Translations under genes and position numbers: made by a program
Notes under the pieces: model-generated
Database searches by the model: none
Seen by the model: the letters and a program-made list of their open reading frames with translations, nothing else
What the model was told of the DNA's origin: nothing
Shown here: one piece after another, positions 14,877 to 24,281 of the stretch
Layout: the number at the start of each line of letters is the position of its first letter
How positions within the stretch are numbered: position 1 is the first letter of the stretch
Source: a virus
Reading direction: 5' to 3' (one strand)
IMG/VR virus record: IMGVR_UViG_3300043449_000206
Coordinates: 1 to 33,133 of that record
Length of the DNA stretch: 33,133 nt

Positions 14877-15099
14877 TCAATTCCTCGTAGGCTCGTTCAC
14901 TGACCTCTCTCAAGGTTTTTAGCCAAGTCAAGATGGAAAGTTCACCTTTTCTGAACATCAAGGTCTTTTCATCAGGAATTACGCTTATATTATTGAGTGA
15001 CTCTATCATATTGTCAATATCAATAATTAAATCCTTCCACCCCTGATTTCCCATCATCTCAAATCGAGATTCGTAATACTTTTGTAGTTCTGAGGTCAT
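14860..15099 (-). CDS. Conserved small helical phage protein
   Basis: 79 aa: MTSELQKYYESRFEMMGNQG, then WKDLIIDIDNMIESLNNISV and a helix ending in AYEELNEKNV. The pattern L-x-K-YYE followed by GWK-x-[LF]-I-x-D-I is frequent in small proteins encoded between fibre and head genes of environmental podoviruses. It looks helical and acidic with no Cys. Its ATG overlaps the previous stop (ATGA). Function unknown. Confidence 0.65.
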   Translation of the reverse strand: MTSELQKYYESRFEMMGNQGWKDLIIDIDNMIESLNNISVIPDEKTLMFRKGELSILTWLKTLREVSERAYEELNEKNV

Positions 15100-15458
15100 T
15101 CTGTAACCTTAATCCAACTTATAGTTGATTCGTCCCATGAATAAAGTCCATCAGTAGGCATATCAACAGGTGCTGACCACAAACAAGTTTGTTCATTTAG
15201 CAACCAACTTGGATATGGTTTTGGTGGAATAAACGCATCTTTCTGACTATCGTATGTGTAACCGATACCAGCATAATTTTTACGAATATTACCGTTGTAA
15301 GAAGTTTGAATCCAAGTTTCATGACCTGTTAAATTTTTTAAAAACTCAACGCCAATAGATTCATGCTCATTACCCTGTGCATCCATTGTTTCACGATTGG
15401 CAACAACTAAAACATCTGTGACGATATTGTTTAAACCAATTTTTGCAAAATGCGCCAT
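15096..15458 (-). CDS. Conserved virion-region protein
   Basis: 120 aa from the ATG at 15458, preceded by GAGGA; an in-frame ATG at 15470 overlaps the fibre gene. It begins MAHFAKIGLNNIVTDVLVVA and contains GHETWIQTSYNGNIRKNYAG, then IGYTYDSQKDAFIPPKPYPS. This sequence type is widespread in marine and freshwater phages, next to tail-fibre genes, as a small structural protein. The end has two W-containing motifs (GLYSWDESTISWIKV). It may cap or attach the fibre. Its precise role is not known. Confidence 0.7.
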   Translation of the reverse strand: MAHFAKIGLNNIVTDVLVVANRETMDAQGNEHESIGVEFLKNLTGHETWIQTSYNGNIRKNYAGIGYTYDSQKDAFIPPKPYPSWLLNEQTCLWSAPVDMPTDGLYSWDESTISWIKVTE

Positions 15459-15466
15459 GTTTATCC

Positions 15467-18400
15467 TCAAGCAGTATATGAACCACTACCAGTAAATTTC
15501 AAAATTGTATTTGACCCTGATGTTGTGACTGTGGGTGAACCCGTTGTAACTCCTGAGTAACTTATAGTTGGAATTGAAAGAATCACAACACCTGAACCAC
15601 CATTTCCAGCAGTGCCGCCCAAGTAACCCGATCCTCCACCACCGCCACCTAAATTAGTCGTGCCAGCAGTAGCATTGCCACCAGACGCATTTGCTCCAGT
15701 TCCACCCCCGCCAGTTCCACCGCTACCGGGAGTGCCACCATTTGTTCCCCCGCCACCGCCACCAGCATAAGTTACAGATGAGCCAGTAATAGATGATGCC
15801 GTTCCATTTCCCCCGTTTCCACCATTACTGCCAGATGAATTTGAGCCAACAGCCCCAGCACCACCACCGCCTCCACCACCACTATTTCCCGAAGTACTGG
15901 AGCCGCCATTGTTGCCTTGTCCGCTAGTCCCAGCACCGCCAGTTCCATTCTGATATGTTCCACCACCACCTGACCCACCAGTGCGCCCATTACCATTTTG
16001 TGCGCCACCACCACCACCGCCAGTCGATGTTATTGTGGAAAAAACAGAATTATTTCCATCTCCACCAGCGGCTAAATCTGCACCAGTAGTTCCACCTGCG
16101 CCCACAGTAATTGTGTATGTTGTTCCAGGAGTTAATGTAAAACCTGTGGCTGTTTTATATCCACCAGCACCCCCGCCACCAGCCCCTGCACCTGAGTGTC
16201 TTGCCCCCGCACCACCGCCAGCAACAACTAAATAATCCACATTGTATGGATAAATAGTAGAACTTAAATAAGCCCATCCTGCTGATGTATACACCTCATA
16301 CTTTGATTCTGTCGTGTTATATCTAATCATTCCAGTATTTGGGCTTACTGGTCTTTGTGCAGTTGTTCCGACAGGCAAACTAAAATAACCAGTTGATGTG
16401 TTTGATTGGTCTGAAACTGCGGCAGGGGTTACTGATGTAGATGGAGAAGCCCATGTTCCATCGCCACGCCAGAAAGTGCTTGAACTTGCACTTGTTCCAC
16501 TATTTAAATTTGTAACTGGTAAATTTCCAGATACATGAGTTGCTAAACCAATTTTCCCCCAAGATGGAGCAACACCAACTCCACCAGAAATAAGAGCATT
16601 TCCAGTTGCTACATCTGCCAATTTGCTTAATGCAGTAGTTGTAGAAGCATAAAGCAAATCACCAACATTATAAGAAGATAAACCAGTACCACCTGAAGTG
16701 GCAACTAATGTTGCAGATAAACCAGCCGCTGTACCAGTAGTATTCTGATTCAAAGTAGGCACATCAGCCGCTTGAATGGTACTCATAACTACATTAGTAC
16801 CATTGCCACGCAAATATGAACCACTAGTAACTGCGCCAGCAAATGTATTCATTGCTAACTGTGCAGTAATTTGTCCAGAACCTCCATTGGCAATAGCAAC
16901 AGTACCTGTGACATTCGATGCCGTTCCAGTGGTATTCTGGTTCAAGGTTGGGATATCAGCGGCAACAATTGCCCTGAATGTTGGAACTCCAGCAGACCCA
17001 TCAGGTGCGGCTAATACATAGTTTGCAGTCTTAGAACCATAAGGATTCTGAGTGTCACCATATCCACTCGCCAAACTGATTGTTGGAGTCGTTCCACCAG
17101 TAGATGCAACAGGTGAAGTGACTCCAACTGAAGTCACACCAGAATTGGTGATTGTGAAGTTAGGGTAAGTACCACTCGTACTAATACCAGTACCAGCAGT
17201 CAATACAACTGTTTGGTCAGGGGCAGAATTTGTGATTGTGACAGCACCAGTAGCACCTGAAACAGAAATGCCTGTTCCTGCCACTGCTGAAGTTACGCCA
17301 GAGTTACTAACAGTGATTGAGCCAGCACCATTGCTGATGCCAATGCCTGTGCCAGCAGTTAAAGAGTTGGACTCCCACAATGATGTAGTTGCATTCCAAA
17401 TAATGGTGTGACCATTGCTTGGAGTTTGAGCATAAACATTGTGTAACTCATCTAACTCATAGCCGTTTTGAATCCTGACCTCAATTGAGCCTTGATTCAC
17501 ATGGCTACGAGTGACAACACCTACATAAACCAAGTGGTTAGGTGCGTATTGTTTGGTAGATGTGTATGCGCCAGCCGTAGAAGAACTCAAATACAACTGT
17601 GTACCAGCGGCAAATGCAGAAGTGTCTAACCCTGCAATGTCGCCAGCCAAAATCACATAACCGTTATTGTTTGTTGAAATATCTGCCAGAATCAAACCAA
17701 GTGTTTGGGCAGAGGTAGTGTCCCCTGTTGCAAGAGCCTTGGTTACAGTCGCTTTGTTGCCAGAAGCACCATTGATATAGACAACTGTTCCCTTTGTCAG
17801 CGTTGAGCCTGTCTCATTGCGAACCTGAGCAATCAATCTTGGTGAGGAATAAACAGCAAGATCAGCAGTTGAGCCTGTTGTTGTGACTGTGACACTGGTA
17901 TCAGCAGATGTGACAAATTGCAAAGTTTCAGATTGGTCAATCTTCTGCCAAACAGTTCCATTGAATAGCAACCAATCACCAACTTGCCAATCAGTGATGC
18001 CGTTTAGATTGGTAGAGCCAGCAGTTGCAACAATGTAGTAGTAACCATTTGTGCCTGTACTGCTTGCCAATGTTGGAGTATTGGTAGAAGCATTCCAAGT
18101 GCCTTGATAAGTAAGTCCTCCAACAATAGAAGCCCATGACAGGGCTGAACCATTGGTAGTTAAGAACTTTCCTGAGTTTCCTGTTTGGCTAGGAATCAGG
18201 TTATTGATTTGGGTCTGTAGAGAGGCTAGAGTATCAAGAACAGACTGAGAAGTACCGCCACCATTAGTAATGACTTTGATGCGTTCTGCAAGATCAGGAG
18301 CAACAACCTCACCAACATTGAGTTCAACACCACTAGACAGGACAATGACAAGGCTACCATCAAAATCAATCCGAGCAGAGGTAACAGAAACACCATCAAC

Positions 18401-18760
18401 ACCATCCACTCCATCACGCCCATCTCGACCAGCGTCACCCTTATCACCCTTTGCGCCATCTCGACCTGCTTTTCCATCTTTGCCATCCCTTCCATCCTTG
18501 CCGTTGATACCATCACGACCATCTTTGATAGAAGCAACACGCTTTTCAATGGCATTGCCAACATCGTCATAACGAGAGCGAATGTCTGCCTCAATCTTCT
18601 TGAGTGCTTGAACAACTATGTCAACATTCTCGCCAATCTTGCGTTTTTGTACCTCTTTGGCTTCGGCAACAGTAGACTTAATGCCCTCAAGAACAGCCAT
18701 CTGCTGTTCAGGAGTCATGTTTTTAAGGATTAGTTCCTTGGCGAGTTTTTCGACATCCAT
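15467..18760 (-). CDS. Large tail fibre with collagen-like and glycine-rich adhesin domains
   Basis: 1097 aa. The N-terminal helical part (residues 1-75) is followed by a collagen-like G-x-y stretch (about 80-122, [18 protein letters not shown] and on), which forms trimers. Repetitive beta-rich shaft segments follow, including a duplicated [11 protein letters not shown] motif. A C-terminal glycine-rich region (about 840-1065), beginning [13 protein letters not shown], has runs of G up to seven. Gly-rich sandwich tips of this type act as receptor-binding adhesins in other phages (S16 gp38 is the clearest case). The protein is probably the main host-recognition fibre. It overlaps the portal stop (TAATG). 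Confidence 0.85.
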   Translation of the reverse strand: MDVEKLAKELILKNMTPEQQMAVLEGIKSTVAEAKEVQKRKIGENVDIVVQALKKIEADIRSRYDDVGNAIEKRVASIKDGRDGINGKDGRDGKDGKAGRDGAKGDKGDAGRDGRDGVDGVDGVSVTSARIDFDGSLVIVLSSGVELNVGEVVAPDLAERIKVITNGGGTSQSVLDTLASLQTQINNLIPSQTGNSGKFLTTNGSALSWASIVGGLTYQGTWNASTNTPTLASSTGTNGYYYIVATAGSTNLNGITDWQVGDWLLFNGTVWQKIDQSETLQFVTSADTSVTVTTTGSTADLAVYSSPRLIAQVRNETGSTLTKGTVVYINGASGNKATVTKALATGDTTSAQTLGLILADISTNNNGYVILAGDIAGLDTSAFAAGTQLYLSSSTAGAYTSTKQYAPNHLVYVGVVTRSHVNQGSIEVRIQNGYELDELHNVYAQTPSNGHTIIWNATTSLWESNSLTAGTGIGISNGAGSITVSNSGVTSAVAGTGISVSGATGAVTITNSAPDQTVVLTAGTGISTSGTYPNFTITNSGVTSVGVTSPVASTGGTTPTISLASGYGDTQNPYGSKTANYVLAAPDGSAGVPTFRAIVAADIPTLNQNTTGTASNVTGTVAIANGGSGQITAQLAMNTFAGAVTSGSYLRGNGTNVVMSTIQAADVPTLNQNTTGTAAGLSATLVATSGGTGLSSYNVGDLLYASTTTALSKLADVATGNALISGGVGVAPSWGKIGLATHVSGNLPVTNLNSGTSASSSTFWRGDGTWASPSTSVTPAAVSDQSNTSTGYFSLPVGTTAQRPVSPNTGMIRYNTTESKYEVYTSAGWAYLSSTIYPYNVDYLVVAGGGAGARHSGAGAGGGGAGGYKTATGFTLTPGTTYTITVGAGGTTGADLAAGGDGNNSVFSTITSTGGGGGGAQNGNGRTGGSGGGGTYQNGTGGAGTSGQGNNGGSSTSGNSGGGGGGGAGAVGSNSSGSNGGNGGNGTASSITGSSVTYAGGGGGGTNGGTPGSGGTGGGGTGANASGGNATAGTTNLGGGGGGSGYLGGTAGNGGSGVVILSIPTISYSGVTTGSPTVTTSGSNTILKFTGSGSYTA

Positions 18761-20826
18761 TATTCAGTACCAGTTTGAGCAGAACTTAACTGCTTGGTCA
18801 ATTGGTTGAGGAAATCTTCTTCCATGCCTGAAATCTTGTTGTTTTTCTCAGCCATTTGCAGTTCAACAATCTTAGACTTGTTTTTGATGTCTGCTTCCTT
18901 CAACATCAACTCAGCAATCTTAACTCTCTTGTCAAACTCTTTGGAAGCCAAGTCATCTTGGTTCGGAAGATTCTTTGTCACAGCCGCCATGTTCTTGGCT
19001 TGCACTTCTTGAGGCATCAACTGTGCTTCTGTGAGCAATTTCTGTGCTTCAGCCCTGTTTTGTTCAGCCTGAGTGGTAGAAACTGCAATCTGAGCCTGTG
19101 CCGCTTGGATAGCCAACTGCTGTTGAGCCTGTTGCATCTGCTGTGCTTCAGGATTGGGTTGCATCATTTCTTCCAACTTGGCAATCAACTCCATTCTGTT
19201 GCTCAAACTGCTATTTCCAATGATTCCTTTAAGAATAATCGGCAAAACAGGAGTCTCAGCACCCAAAGTCTGCAACAAACCAATAAATTGCTGTTGCTCA
19301 TACTCTCTGGCAATGATGCCCAAGGTGGCGGTAGGCACAAAATTCATGTCTACAGAGGGATAACGCTCTGGGTCAAACTGCATGAACCTGAAAGCCGCCT
19401 TTTTGATAAATGGAATCAAGAAATCTTCTTGGAAATTCACCAAAGTGCGCTTGTATTTCTTGATGATGGAGGCTACTGCCATCGACATACCACCACCATC
19501 ACGGGCAGATTGGCTGACCATGCCCTGAGAATCCAGTGTTCCAGTGGCTTGAAGCAACATACGCTCAAATTCTTTGGCAGTGGCTAGGTTGTTGGGGTCA
19601 CTTTGACCAAACTTGAATGGATAAAGAATCTCACTGGGTGCGCCATTGGTGAGGATTGCCTTGCCCGGCTTTATCTCAAACTTCATACCCCTTGGCAACC
19701 GTGTTGCATCCATTGCAATCATGGGAGAAGTGGTCAATGCAAGTGAGTCTAAGTGGCTACGGGTCTGTGCATCAATGGCTTTTTGCATATTGAAGGCTTT
19801 TTCCACTGTGCCACGACCCAACAAACGGTTAGGAACAGTGTCATCTTGGTATGCCAAGACGGGTCTGTCCTTCATCATATAAGGGTTTTCCTCAGCCTTG
19901 AGCAATAAACCATCGTTGGCAATCACGACAATGGCTTCAACCATGTCGGTGTAGTCTTCTGCGGCAGAGTTCTCAGGAAACAACTCGACAATCTCTTTGT
20001 TTTCTTCTAAGTTGTTCAAGTATTCACGGGGAACAAGACCGTAGTAGGTGAGCAAAAGCACCTTCTCGTCTTGGTACTGAGACACTTCTTGGGTTGGCTC
20101 AAGGTCAGTGTCTTCGTAGGTGGGCGTGATGTCTACCTTGCGGTAGATGCCTCGTTCAATACCTTCAACAACCTTGTGGATTGAGACATATTTCTCGATA
20201 GCCACGCCCATGCAGTCATCAATGGAAGTACCGTTGGGGTCGAAAAGGAAGTTCTTGGGATTGACAGGCATGATCTTGACTGCAATCCTGTCTCTTTCCA
20301 TGACTCCAATTGCCGCTTGACCGGGCTGACCGGGGATAGGTCGTGTAGAGGGGATAAATTCTTTCTCAGTTTTGACAATAATCTCGCCAATGCCTGTACC
20401 GTAGATTTCAGCCATCAACTCAATCTGGTCAATGGACTTCCTAATCTTGTCTTTCTTGAAGTCTTCCATCAGTTGAGCCTTGATTAACTCAACATCAATG
20501 GCATTACCGTTCACATCTTGGATATTGTCTTCAATGTCAAAGAACTCGCCTTGCCCAAAGATAGCTTCCATGATCTCAGCATGACGAGTTTCAACGGCTT
20601 GTTGTGTGGCAGGGGTGACGATACGGCTACGCTCAGACTCACGGGTCTTGTCTTCAGAAGCCCATTGACCTCGAAAGATGCGTTCGTACTCTAGCCAATC
20701 AGGGAGGAAGTTGGTGTCTCGGTAATCACGCCAGCGTTGGCAATGGTCAGTGACAAAATCTGTCAATTCTTTATCAGCCTCAGTCGGCTCATAAAATTCG
20801 TTTTGTTCAAGTTTGTCTGTTGCCAT
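18760..20826 (-). CDS. Portal protein, P22-like
   Basis: 688 aa. Portal family features are an N-terminal [20 protein letters not shown], then [37 protein letters not shown] and [20 protein letters not shown]. The C-terminal 150 residues form a Gln-rich helical barrel ([20 protein letters not shown]). Twelve subunits make the ring at one head vertex through which DNA is packaged and ejected. The long C-terminal barrel is the P22-like form. The large terminase gene ends one base before its start. Confidence 0.88.
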   Translation of the reverse strand: MATDKLEQNEFYEPTEADKELTDFVTDHCQRWRDYRDTNFLPDWLEYERIFRGQWASEDKTRESERSRIVTPATQQAVETRHAEIMEAIFGQGEFFDIEDNIQDVNGNAIDVELIKAQLMEDFKKDKIRKSIDQIELMAEIYGTGIGEIIVKTEKEFIPSTRPIPGQPGQAAIGVMERDRIAVKIMPVNPKNFLFDPNGTSIDDCMGVAIEKYVSIHKVVEGIERGIYRKVDITPTYEDTDLEPTQEVSQYQDEKVLLLTYYGLVPREYLNNLEENKEIVELFPENSAAEDYTDMVEAIVVIANDGLLLKAEENPYMMKDRPVLAYQDDTVPNRLLGRGTVEKAFNMQKAIDAQTRSHLDSLALTTSPMIAMDATRLPRGMKFEIKPGKAILTNGAPSEILYPFKFGQSDPNNLATAKEFERMLLQATGTLDSQGMVSQSARDGGGMSMAVASIIKKYKRTLVNFQEDFLIPFIKKAAFRFMQFDPERYPSVDMNFVPTATLGIIAREYEQQQFIGLLQTLGAETPVLPIILKGIIGNSSLSNRMELIAKLEEMMQPNPEAQQMQQAQQQLAIQAAQAQIAVSTTQAEQNRAEAQKLLTEAQLMPQEVQAKNMAAVTKNLPNQDDLASKEFDKRVKIAELMLKEADIKNKSKIVELQMAEKNNKISGMEEDFLNQLTKQLSSAQTGTE

Positions 20827-22086
20827 TTATATCCCCGATATTACATCTAGTGGTTGCCACTCATCTTCTTGATCTTCCTCGAAGTATGTAGTGACAGCAA
20901 GTTGGTCGATGTATGACAAAGAGTCGGGTAAGTCATCGTGTACGCCTTGGGCTGGAAACATTAAGAGTTGGTCTTTGAATTCATCCCAATCTTCCTCAGA
21001 GTTCAGCACAATGCGCCCATGCTCAAACCGCCCTTGGAGACTCCAGATAATCCTGTCAGCCTTTTTCCTGTTGCCATGCGTTAAGTCAACTATGTGCGAA
21101 TATACATTATTTTTTCGCATTAAGTCACTCAAATACGGCAAAACTGCGTTTTTTAACGCTCCCCTCTCGATTCCCACCGACAAAGGGCGGTATTCCCGCA
21201 TTTTCAGCAGAATCGTGGCGGCTGTCTCCCTGATGTCCCACCGCCCATAGGCAATCTCTTTGACAAACCACTTCCCATCGTCTGTGACCTTGACCACAGA
21301 GATAGCAGTCTGGTCTAGCCTTTTCTTGGAATTGGCGGCTTGTTTGGCAACTTCCTCAAAACCAGCCAAGTCCACAGCAATGTAGTAGCTTCCATGCTCA
21401 GGTTCTACTCCATATTTCAGCCATTCTTCCTTGAAGACATCTGAGCCAGCATTGTCAAAGGAAGCCATGTACTCTTGCTTGAAGGCAAAGGTAGAGAGGG
21501 TTTTCTTGGCAGATTCAATCTCAGAGGGGTCGATCAGGGGGTTATCTTTGGTGGTGAAGTGCCAAGATTTCCAATCTTTGTCTTCTTCTGATCTTCCAAG
21601 TTTAAAAATGTCATAGAAAAAGTTACGACCTTTGGGAGTTCCGATGAACATTGCCCGACCTTTTTTGTCTGACAGCGAAGCTCGAATGACTTGCTCCCAA
21701 GCCTCTGGTTTGATGTCGGCAACCTCGTCAAGCACAGCATAGGTGAGTGACACTCCTCGCAGAGTATCTGGGCGATCTGCACCTCTAACATAGATTTTTG
21801 CTCCGTTTATCAGGGTGATGTCCATGTTGTTGATGTGGCTAGACTGAATGACATCTCTGCCCAACTCCATCAAAACATCCCAAATAATCTGCCTAGCCTG
21901 ACCATTGGTAGGTGCAACATACAGCACAGCCGAGCCAGCAGTGCATTGCAGTCCTTCAATCAGGAGGGTAACGGCTGAGAGGCGAGACTTACCACATCTT
22001 CGACCAGCGGCAATGACTTTAAACCTTGTTTTATCACTAAAAACAATTTGTTGCCAAGGGAGGAGACTGAAGTTCAAATCAGACAT
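20827..22086 (-). CDS. terL: Terminase large subunit
   Basis: 419 aa. The ATPase domain has a Walker A-like AAGRRCGKS (residues 26-34), Walker B TYAVLDEVAD with D120/E121, and the coupling motif GTPKGR (149-154). The C-terminal RNase H-like nuclease domain shows YYIAVDLAGF (D239), VGIERGA (E306) and DDLPDSLSYI (D383-D387) as probable metal ligands. It translocates DNA into the prohead and cuts concatemers. It overlaps the small-subunit gene by 8 nt and is followed directly by the portal gene. Confidence 0.95.
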   Translation of the reverse strand: MSDLNFSLLPWQQIVFSDKTRFKVIAAGRRCGKSRLSAVTLLIEGLQCTAGSAVLYVAPTNGQARQIIWDVLMELGRDVIQSSHINNMDITLINGAKIYVRGADRPDTLRGVSLTYAVLDEVADIKPEAWEQVIRASLSDKKGRAMFIGTPKGRNFFYDIFKLGRSEEDKDWKSWHFTTKDNPLIDPSEIESAKKTLSTFAFKQEYMASFDNAGSDVFKEEWLKYGVEPEHGSYYIAVDLAGFEEVAKQAANSKKRLDQTAISVVKVTDDGKWFVKEIAYGRWDIRETAATILLKMREYRPLSVGIERGALKNAVLPYLSDLMRKNNVYSHIVDLTHGNRKKADRIIWSLQGRFEHGRIVLNSEEDWDEFKDQLLMFPAQGVHDDLPDSLSYIDQLAVTTYFEEDQEDEWQPLDVISGI

Positions 22087-22474
22087 CTTTGCTTTCTATA
22101 TCTTCTGCTTCTAGGACAGGGTTTTCCCCAATACTGACACCACCAATGCCTGAGATTGTGATGTTGACTGCGGAGCGTTGTTTTCCTTCTTTTTCAAACA
22201 GGGAGACAGGAAGCATTCTGTCCATACAGAGTTTGAGTGCCGCCATTTGAGCAGGGTGTTCATCATTCATGGCGATCTCAACTGCCTTGTAGACAACATT
22301 AGAACCAGCACTGTTTATCAGGAGTTCTTTGAGTTCTTTGATTTTCTGTTGTTCAGTCTTGGGTAAGACAAGGGCAGAGGGGTTGTCTGCATATTTGGAT
22401 AAGGTCATCTTGCCTGAACCACGGGGTCTACCCTTTTTCTTCAGGTTATCAGGAAGTGCATCTACAGCGTTCAT
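22079..22474 (-). CDS. terS: Terminase small subunit
   Basis: 131 aa from the ATG at 22474: MNAVDALPDNLKKKGRPRGS. An open frame extends upstream to 22582, but the added residues look non-coding. The N-terminal basic GRPRGSGK segment could contact DNA. The middle is helical (KIKELKELLINSAGSNVVYK, then HPAQMAALKLCMDRMLPVSL), and the C-terminus is acidic. The overlap with the large subunit is typical. The middle motif is common to small terminases of environmental podoviruses. It would recognise the packaging site; whether packaging is pac or cos cannot be read here. Confidence 0.8.
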   Translation of the reverse strand: MNAVDALPDNLKKKGRPRGSGKMTLSKYADNPSALVLPKTEQQKIKELKELLINSAGSNVVYKAVEIAMNDEHPAQMAALKLCMDRMLPVSLFEKEGKQRSAVNITISGIGGVSIGENPVLEAEDIESKDV

Positions 22475-22668
22475 CTTTTGTCCAATTAAAGGAAGAAGGT
22501 TGTTGGTGGCTCCCATGAGGCAGGGTTGGGCGCAATCCAACAACGAAAAACTCCCACGGAGCCAAACCGTTTCCACCAACACGGCTGGAGACTAAAGCGA
22601 GCGGAGCGATTCTGGAGCGTCCTCCATCAGTTCGCTTACCATTTGCCATAATCTCCATGCGTCTTGGA

Positions 22669-22721
22669 AGTTAGTACACACTTTACACGAGAATTGTTTT
22701 CTTGTATAGTGAGTACACACA
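22669..22721. promoter_or_regulatory. Two palindromic operator copies flanking a promoter
   Basis: AGTTAGTACACACT (22669-22682) and AGTGAGTACACACA (22708-22721) each match AGTGAGTACTCACT at 12 of 14 positions. They lie on either side of the promoter elements at 22682-22710. The first abuts the -35 box and the second overlaps the -10 box. A dimeric regulator bound here would cover the promoter. Confidence 0.6.
22682..22710 (+). promoter_or_regulatory. Candidate rightward sigma-70 promoter
   Basis: TTTACA (22682-22687), a 17-bp spacer and TATAGT (22705-22710) fit the bacterial housekeeping promoter at 10 of 12 positions with ideal spacing. The start of transcription would be near 22717, giving a leader of about 700 nt before the first gene at 23424. 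It is sandwiched between two operator palindromes. Confidence 0.5.
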
Positions 22722-23026
22722 CACGGGGGCATCACCCACCCCTCTATGCGGTTGAGCCGACCAAGTAGGATAAGCGTAGTGAACCATGTAGTTCTCAAGT
22801 AAAGCACAAGACTTGAACGGGGCTAGTAGCGTGGAGAGATAGCACTGACAAGCATCTCTAACTTAGATAAACGAGAGGCTCTCCTTTAAAAAAGGACACC
22901 ACCCCCTACGGGTGACTTTCCTATTTCGTCTCCTCCCCTAATCCAGATAGCCATATTTAATGTTGTACGGTTAGATTACTTTTTAAGTGCGGAGGAGGTA
23001 TCACAAATATTTACAACTCACACACA

Positions 23027-23039
23027 CCCCTCCCCCCCC
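23027..23039. repeat. Pyrimidine tract of 12 C in 13 bases
   Basis: CCCCTCCCCCCCC follows an ACACAC run and precedes the operator array. On the minus strand it is a G-tract with one interruption, unusual in this genome. It may be a recombination or replication feature, or only a slippage-prone tract. Confidence 0.7.
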
Positions 23040-23044
23040 ATCAA

Positions 23045-23121
23045 AGTGTGCACTCACTTACAAGTAAGCACTCACACACATAGAAGTGAGCACTCGCTAA
23101 CCAATCCAGTAAGTACTTACT
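23045..23121. promoter_or_regulatory. Array of four palindromic operator/iteron-like sites
   Basis: Four 14-mers occur at 23045 (AGTGTGCACTCACT), 23063 (AGTAAGCACTCACA), 23085 (AGTGAGCACTCGCT) and 23108 (AGTAAGTACTTACT). The starts are spaced 18, 22 and 23 bp, about two helical turns. The last is a perfect palindrome. They match the consensus AGTGAGTACTCACT at 11-12 of 14 positions. A half-site (AGTAAGTA) follows at 23156. Regular spacing suggests cooperative binding, as in a repressor operator or replication iterons. Confidence 0.65.
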
Positions 23122-23132
23122 AACATTGTGTA

Positions 23133-23148
23133 AATGATAATGATAATG
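23133..23148. repeat. Short AT-rich tandem repeat (AATGAT x 2.7)
   Basis: AATGATAATGATAATG lies 12 bp after the last palindrome of the array. AT-rich direct repeats beside iterons are common at unwinding elements of replication origins; that role is only a suggestion. Confidence 0.6.
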
Positions 23149-23423
23149 CGGTATCAGTAAGTAGGAGTTATGCACCATATTGCACAAACCTGTATATATC
23201 TAAAATTCCGCATTATGAAATCATTAGAGTTATTTCGCCATATGAAAAAACAAGGCAAAAATACTGTGTAAAACGACAGCATAGGGAAACTACTAGTTTT
23301 GATTTTATTGTTTGATATCAAGCACTTAGCTGTTATCAAAGTTATATGGCACGATTCTATTATGTATATATATGTGAAGACCGCAAATCTTCATATTCCT
23401 AAATTTTTTGAAAGGTGTAAATC

Positions 23424-23789
23424 ATGGGATATTTCAGCAAAGTATGTGCTAAATCTAATTTGCCCGTTGTTCATTCTGACAGGGGTTACAACGCTTTAAA
23501 CACTGTAGTAGCTCTCCTACCTAACGGAACTAAAATTACAGGCTCGTATGACGGCTACGGACGGGTTGACGGCATAGAATTACATGAGCAATGGGACAAG
23601 GTTAAGTTCGTACTGTTGCAACATTATGCGGGCGAGTCATACGATGACCTTGGAAAATCAGGCGATGAAATGGCACAGGGTCATTTTATGTCTGACAATT
23701 TCTTGCTCTATTGCACAATGGTCAAGCCTAAAGGCTTTAAGACCTACGGAGGCTATAAAACAGCTTTCCGCAAATACGCTAATTGGTAA
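23424..23789 (+). CDS. Unknown protein, first gene of the rightward early block
   Basis: 121 aa from the ATG at 23424, with AAAGGTG upstream in the context AAAGGTGTAAATCATG, a form shared by other genes of this block. No family was recognised. It has a beta-rich first half (LNTVVALLPNGTKITGSYDG, then YGRVDGIELHEQWDKVKFVL) and an aromatic, Lys-rich end. Three scattered Cys do not form a metal motif, and it has no signal peptide or membrane segment. Its place after the control region suggests early expression and perhaps a host-takeover role. Confidence 0.6.
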   Translation: MGYFSKVCAKSNLPVVHSDRGYNALNTVVALLPNGTKITGSYDGYGRVDGIELHEQWDKVKFVLLQHYAGESYDDLGKSGDEMAQGHFMSDNFLLYCTMVKPKGFKTYGGYKTAFRKYANW

Positions 23790-23832
23790 TTTGACCTAAT
23801 CCTAGTAGTCCTATGGTTAAAACTTTTTGAGT

Positions 23833-24149
23833 GCTGGAAATTTTTTCGGAGAGGCTTTGTCATGTCTGATATTTTTGAAATCGTGCCTGAGTCGCACAAA
23901 GTAGCTTGGATCAATCACGGCTTTTATGTTGCTCAACCTTGGGTTGATTGTTCTTATTGTGCCGATGGTGATGGAATCGTAACCATTGAACAGAGGGGCG
24001 GCTTTTATCATTTAGTTGACCAAGGGACACACATAAAAAAACTAGGTGCTAACCTGTCGCAAGCCTTGAAAACGGCAGAAAATTATTTGCACACTAACTA
24101 TCGTCAGATTTATGATGACCACAGACTCTAATCCGAAAAAAAATCCAGC
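23833..24149. repeat. 18-bp imperfect inverted repeats flanking one small gene
   Basis: The 18-mer at 23833-23850 (GCTGGAAATTTTTTCGGA) and the 18-mer at 24132-24149 are reverse complements at 16 of 18 positions. They lie just outside the gene at 23862-24131: the left copy ends 11 nt before its start and the right copy begins directly after its stop. A third partial copy of the left arm (15 nt identical) lies at 24607-24621 inside a later gene. There is no clear target duplication. Confidence 0.7.
23862..24131 (+). CDS. Unknown early-block protein, flanked by inverted repeats
   Basis: 89 aa: MSDIFEIVPESHKVAWINHG, then FYVAQPWVDCSYCADGDGIV. It has one C-x-x-C pair and a beta-rich centre (IVTIEQRGGFYHLVDQGTHI) followed by a helix (LSQALKTAENYLHTNYRQI). 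No family was recognised. Its ribosome site is GGAGAGG, in the context GGAGAGGCTTTGTCATG. An 18-bp inverted repeat brackets the gene. It is likely co-transcribed with its neighbours. Confidence 0.6.
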   Translation: MSDIFEIVPESHKVAWINHGFYVAQPWVDCSYCADGDGIVTIEQRGGFYHLVDQGTHIKKLGANLSQALKTAENYLHTNYRQIYDDHRL

Positions 24150-24183
24150 GACACCATTTACTTACTTTTGAGAGGCTTAAATC

Positions 24184-24267
24184 ATGGATAAAAAAGAGAT
24201 TCTTTGGGCTATTGTTTGTGTTGCTGTCTTTGCCTATATTGGCTTTTTATTAGCTTTTAGAGGGTAA
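24184..24267 (+). CDS. 27-aa single-pass membrane peptide
   Basis: MDKKEILWAIVCVAVFAYIG followed by FLLAFRG. It has a short charged N-terminus, one transmembrane helix (residues 6-24) and a basic end. It is preceded by GAGAGGCTTAAATCATG, closely matching the start context of other genes in this block, which supports it despite its size. Function unknown. Confidence 0.5.
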   Translation: MDKKEILWAIVCVAVFAYIGFLLAFRG

Positions 24268-24281
24268 GAGTTCAAACCATT

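Larger units (their letters stand above)
22475..23423. promoter_or_regulatory. Gene-free divergent control region (about 950 bp)
   Basis: No convincing gene is seen on either strand. The region separates the leftward late block from the rightward early block. It contains six 14-bp palindromes, a rightward sigma-70-like promoter (22682-22710), several short inverted repeats (AGAGAT...ATCTCT near 22833-22857, CACCC...GGGTG near 22900, CTCCTCC 22930-22936 with GGAGGAG 22991-22997), a C-tract and an AATGAT tandem repeat. The first 130 bp (22480-22620) look more G+C-rich than the rest. It is a good place for an origin or a regulatory switch; no known origin motif (DnaA box) was recognised. Confidence 0.65.

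Noticed and set aside
22475-22582. Upstream extension of the small terminase to 22582
   Set aside because: The added residues (Cys, Trp and Leu-rich) do not resemble the family. The basic MNAVDALPDNLKKK start at 22474 does.
22592-22807. Minus-strand open frame in the control region
   Set aside because: It crosses two operator palindromes and the promoter, and shows no family features or ribosome site.
22600-22930. Possible tRNA or structured RNA gene in the control region
   Set aside because: Some short stems exist, but no cloverleaf, T-loop (GTTCRA) or CCA-adjacent acceptor stem could be formed. No known RNA family was recognised.
23045-23121. Repeat array considered as a CRISPR
   Set aside because: Units are 14-bp imperfect palindromes with 4-9 bp between them. 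CRISPR repeats are longer and have spacers of 25-40 bp.
23299-23499. Plus-strand open frame of 66 codons overlapping the first early gene
   Set aside because: It is AT-rich with hydrophobic, unstructured content, has no good ribosome site, and is out of frame with the better-supported gene at 23424.
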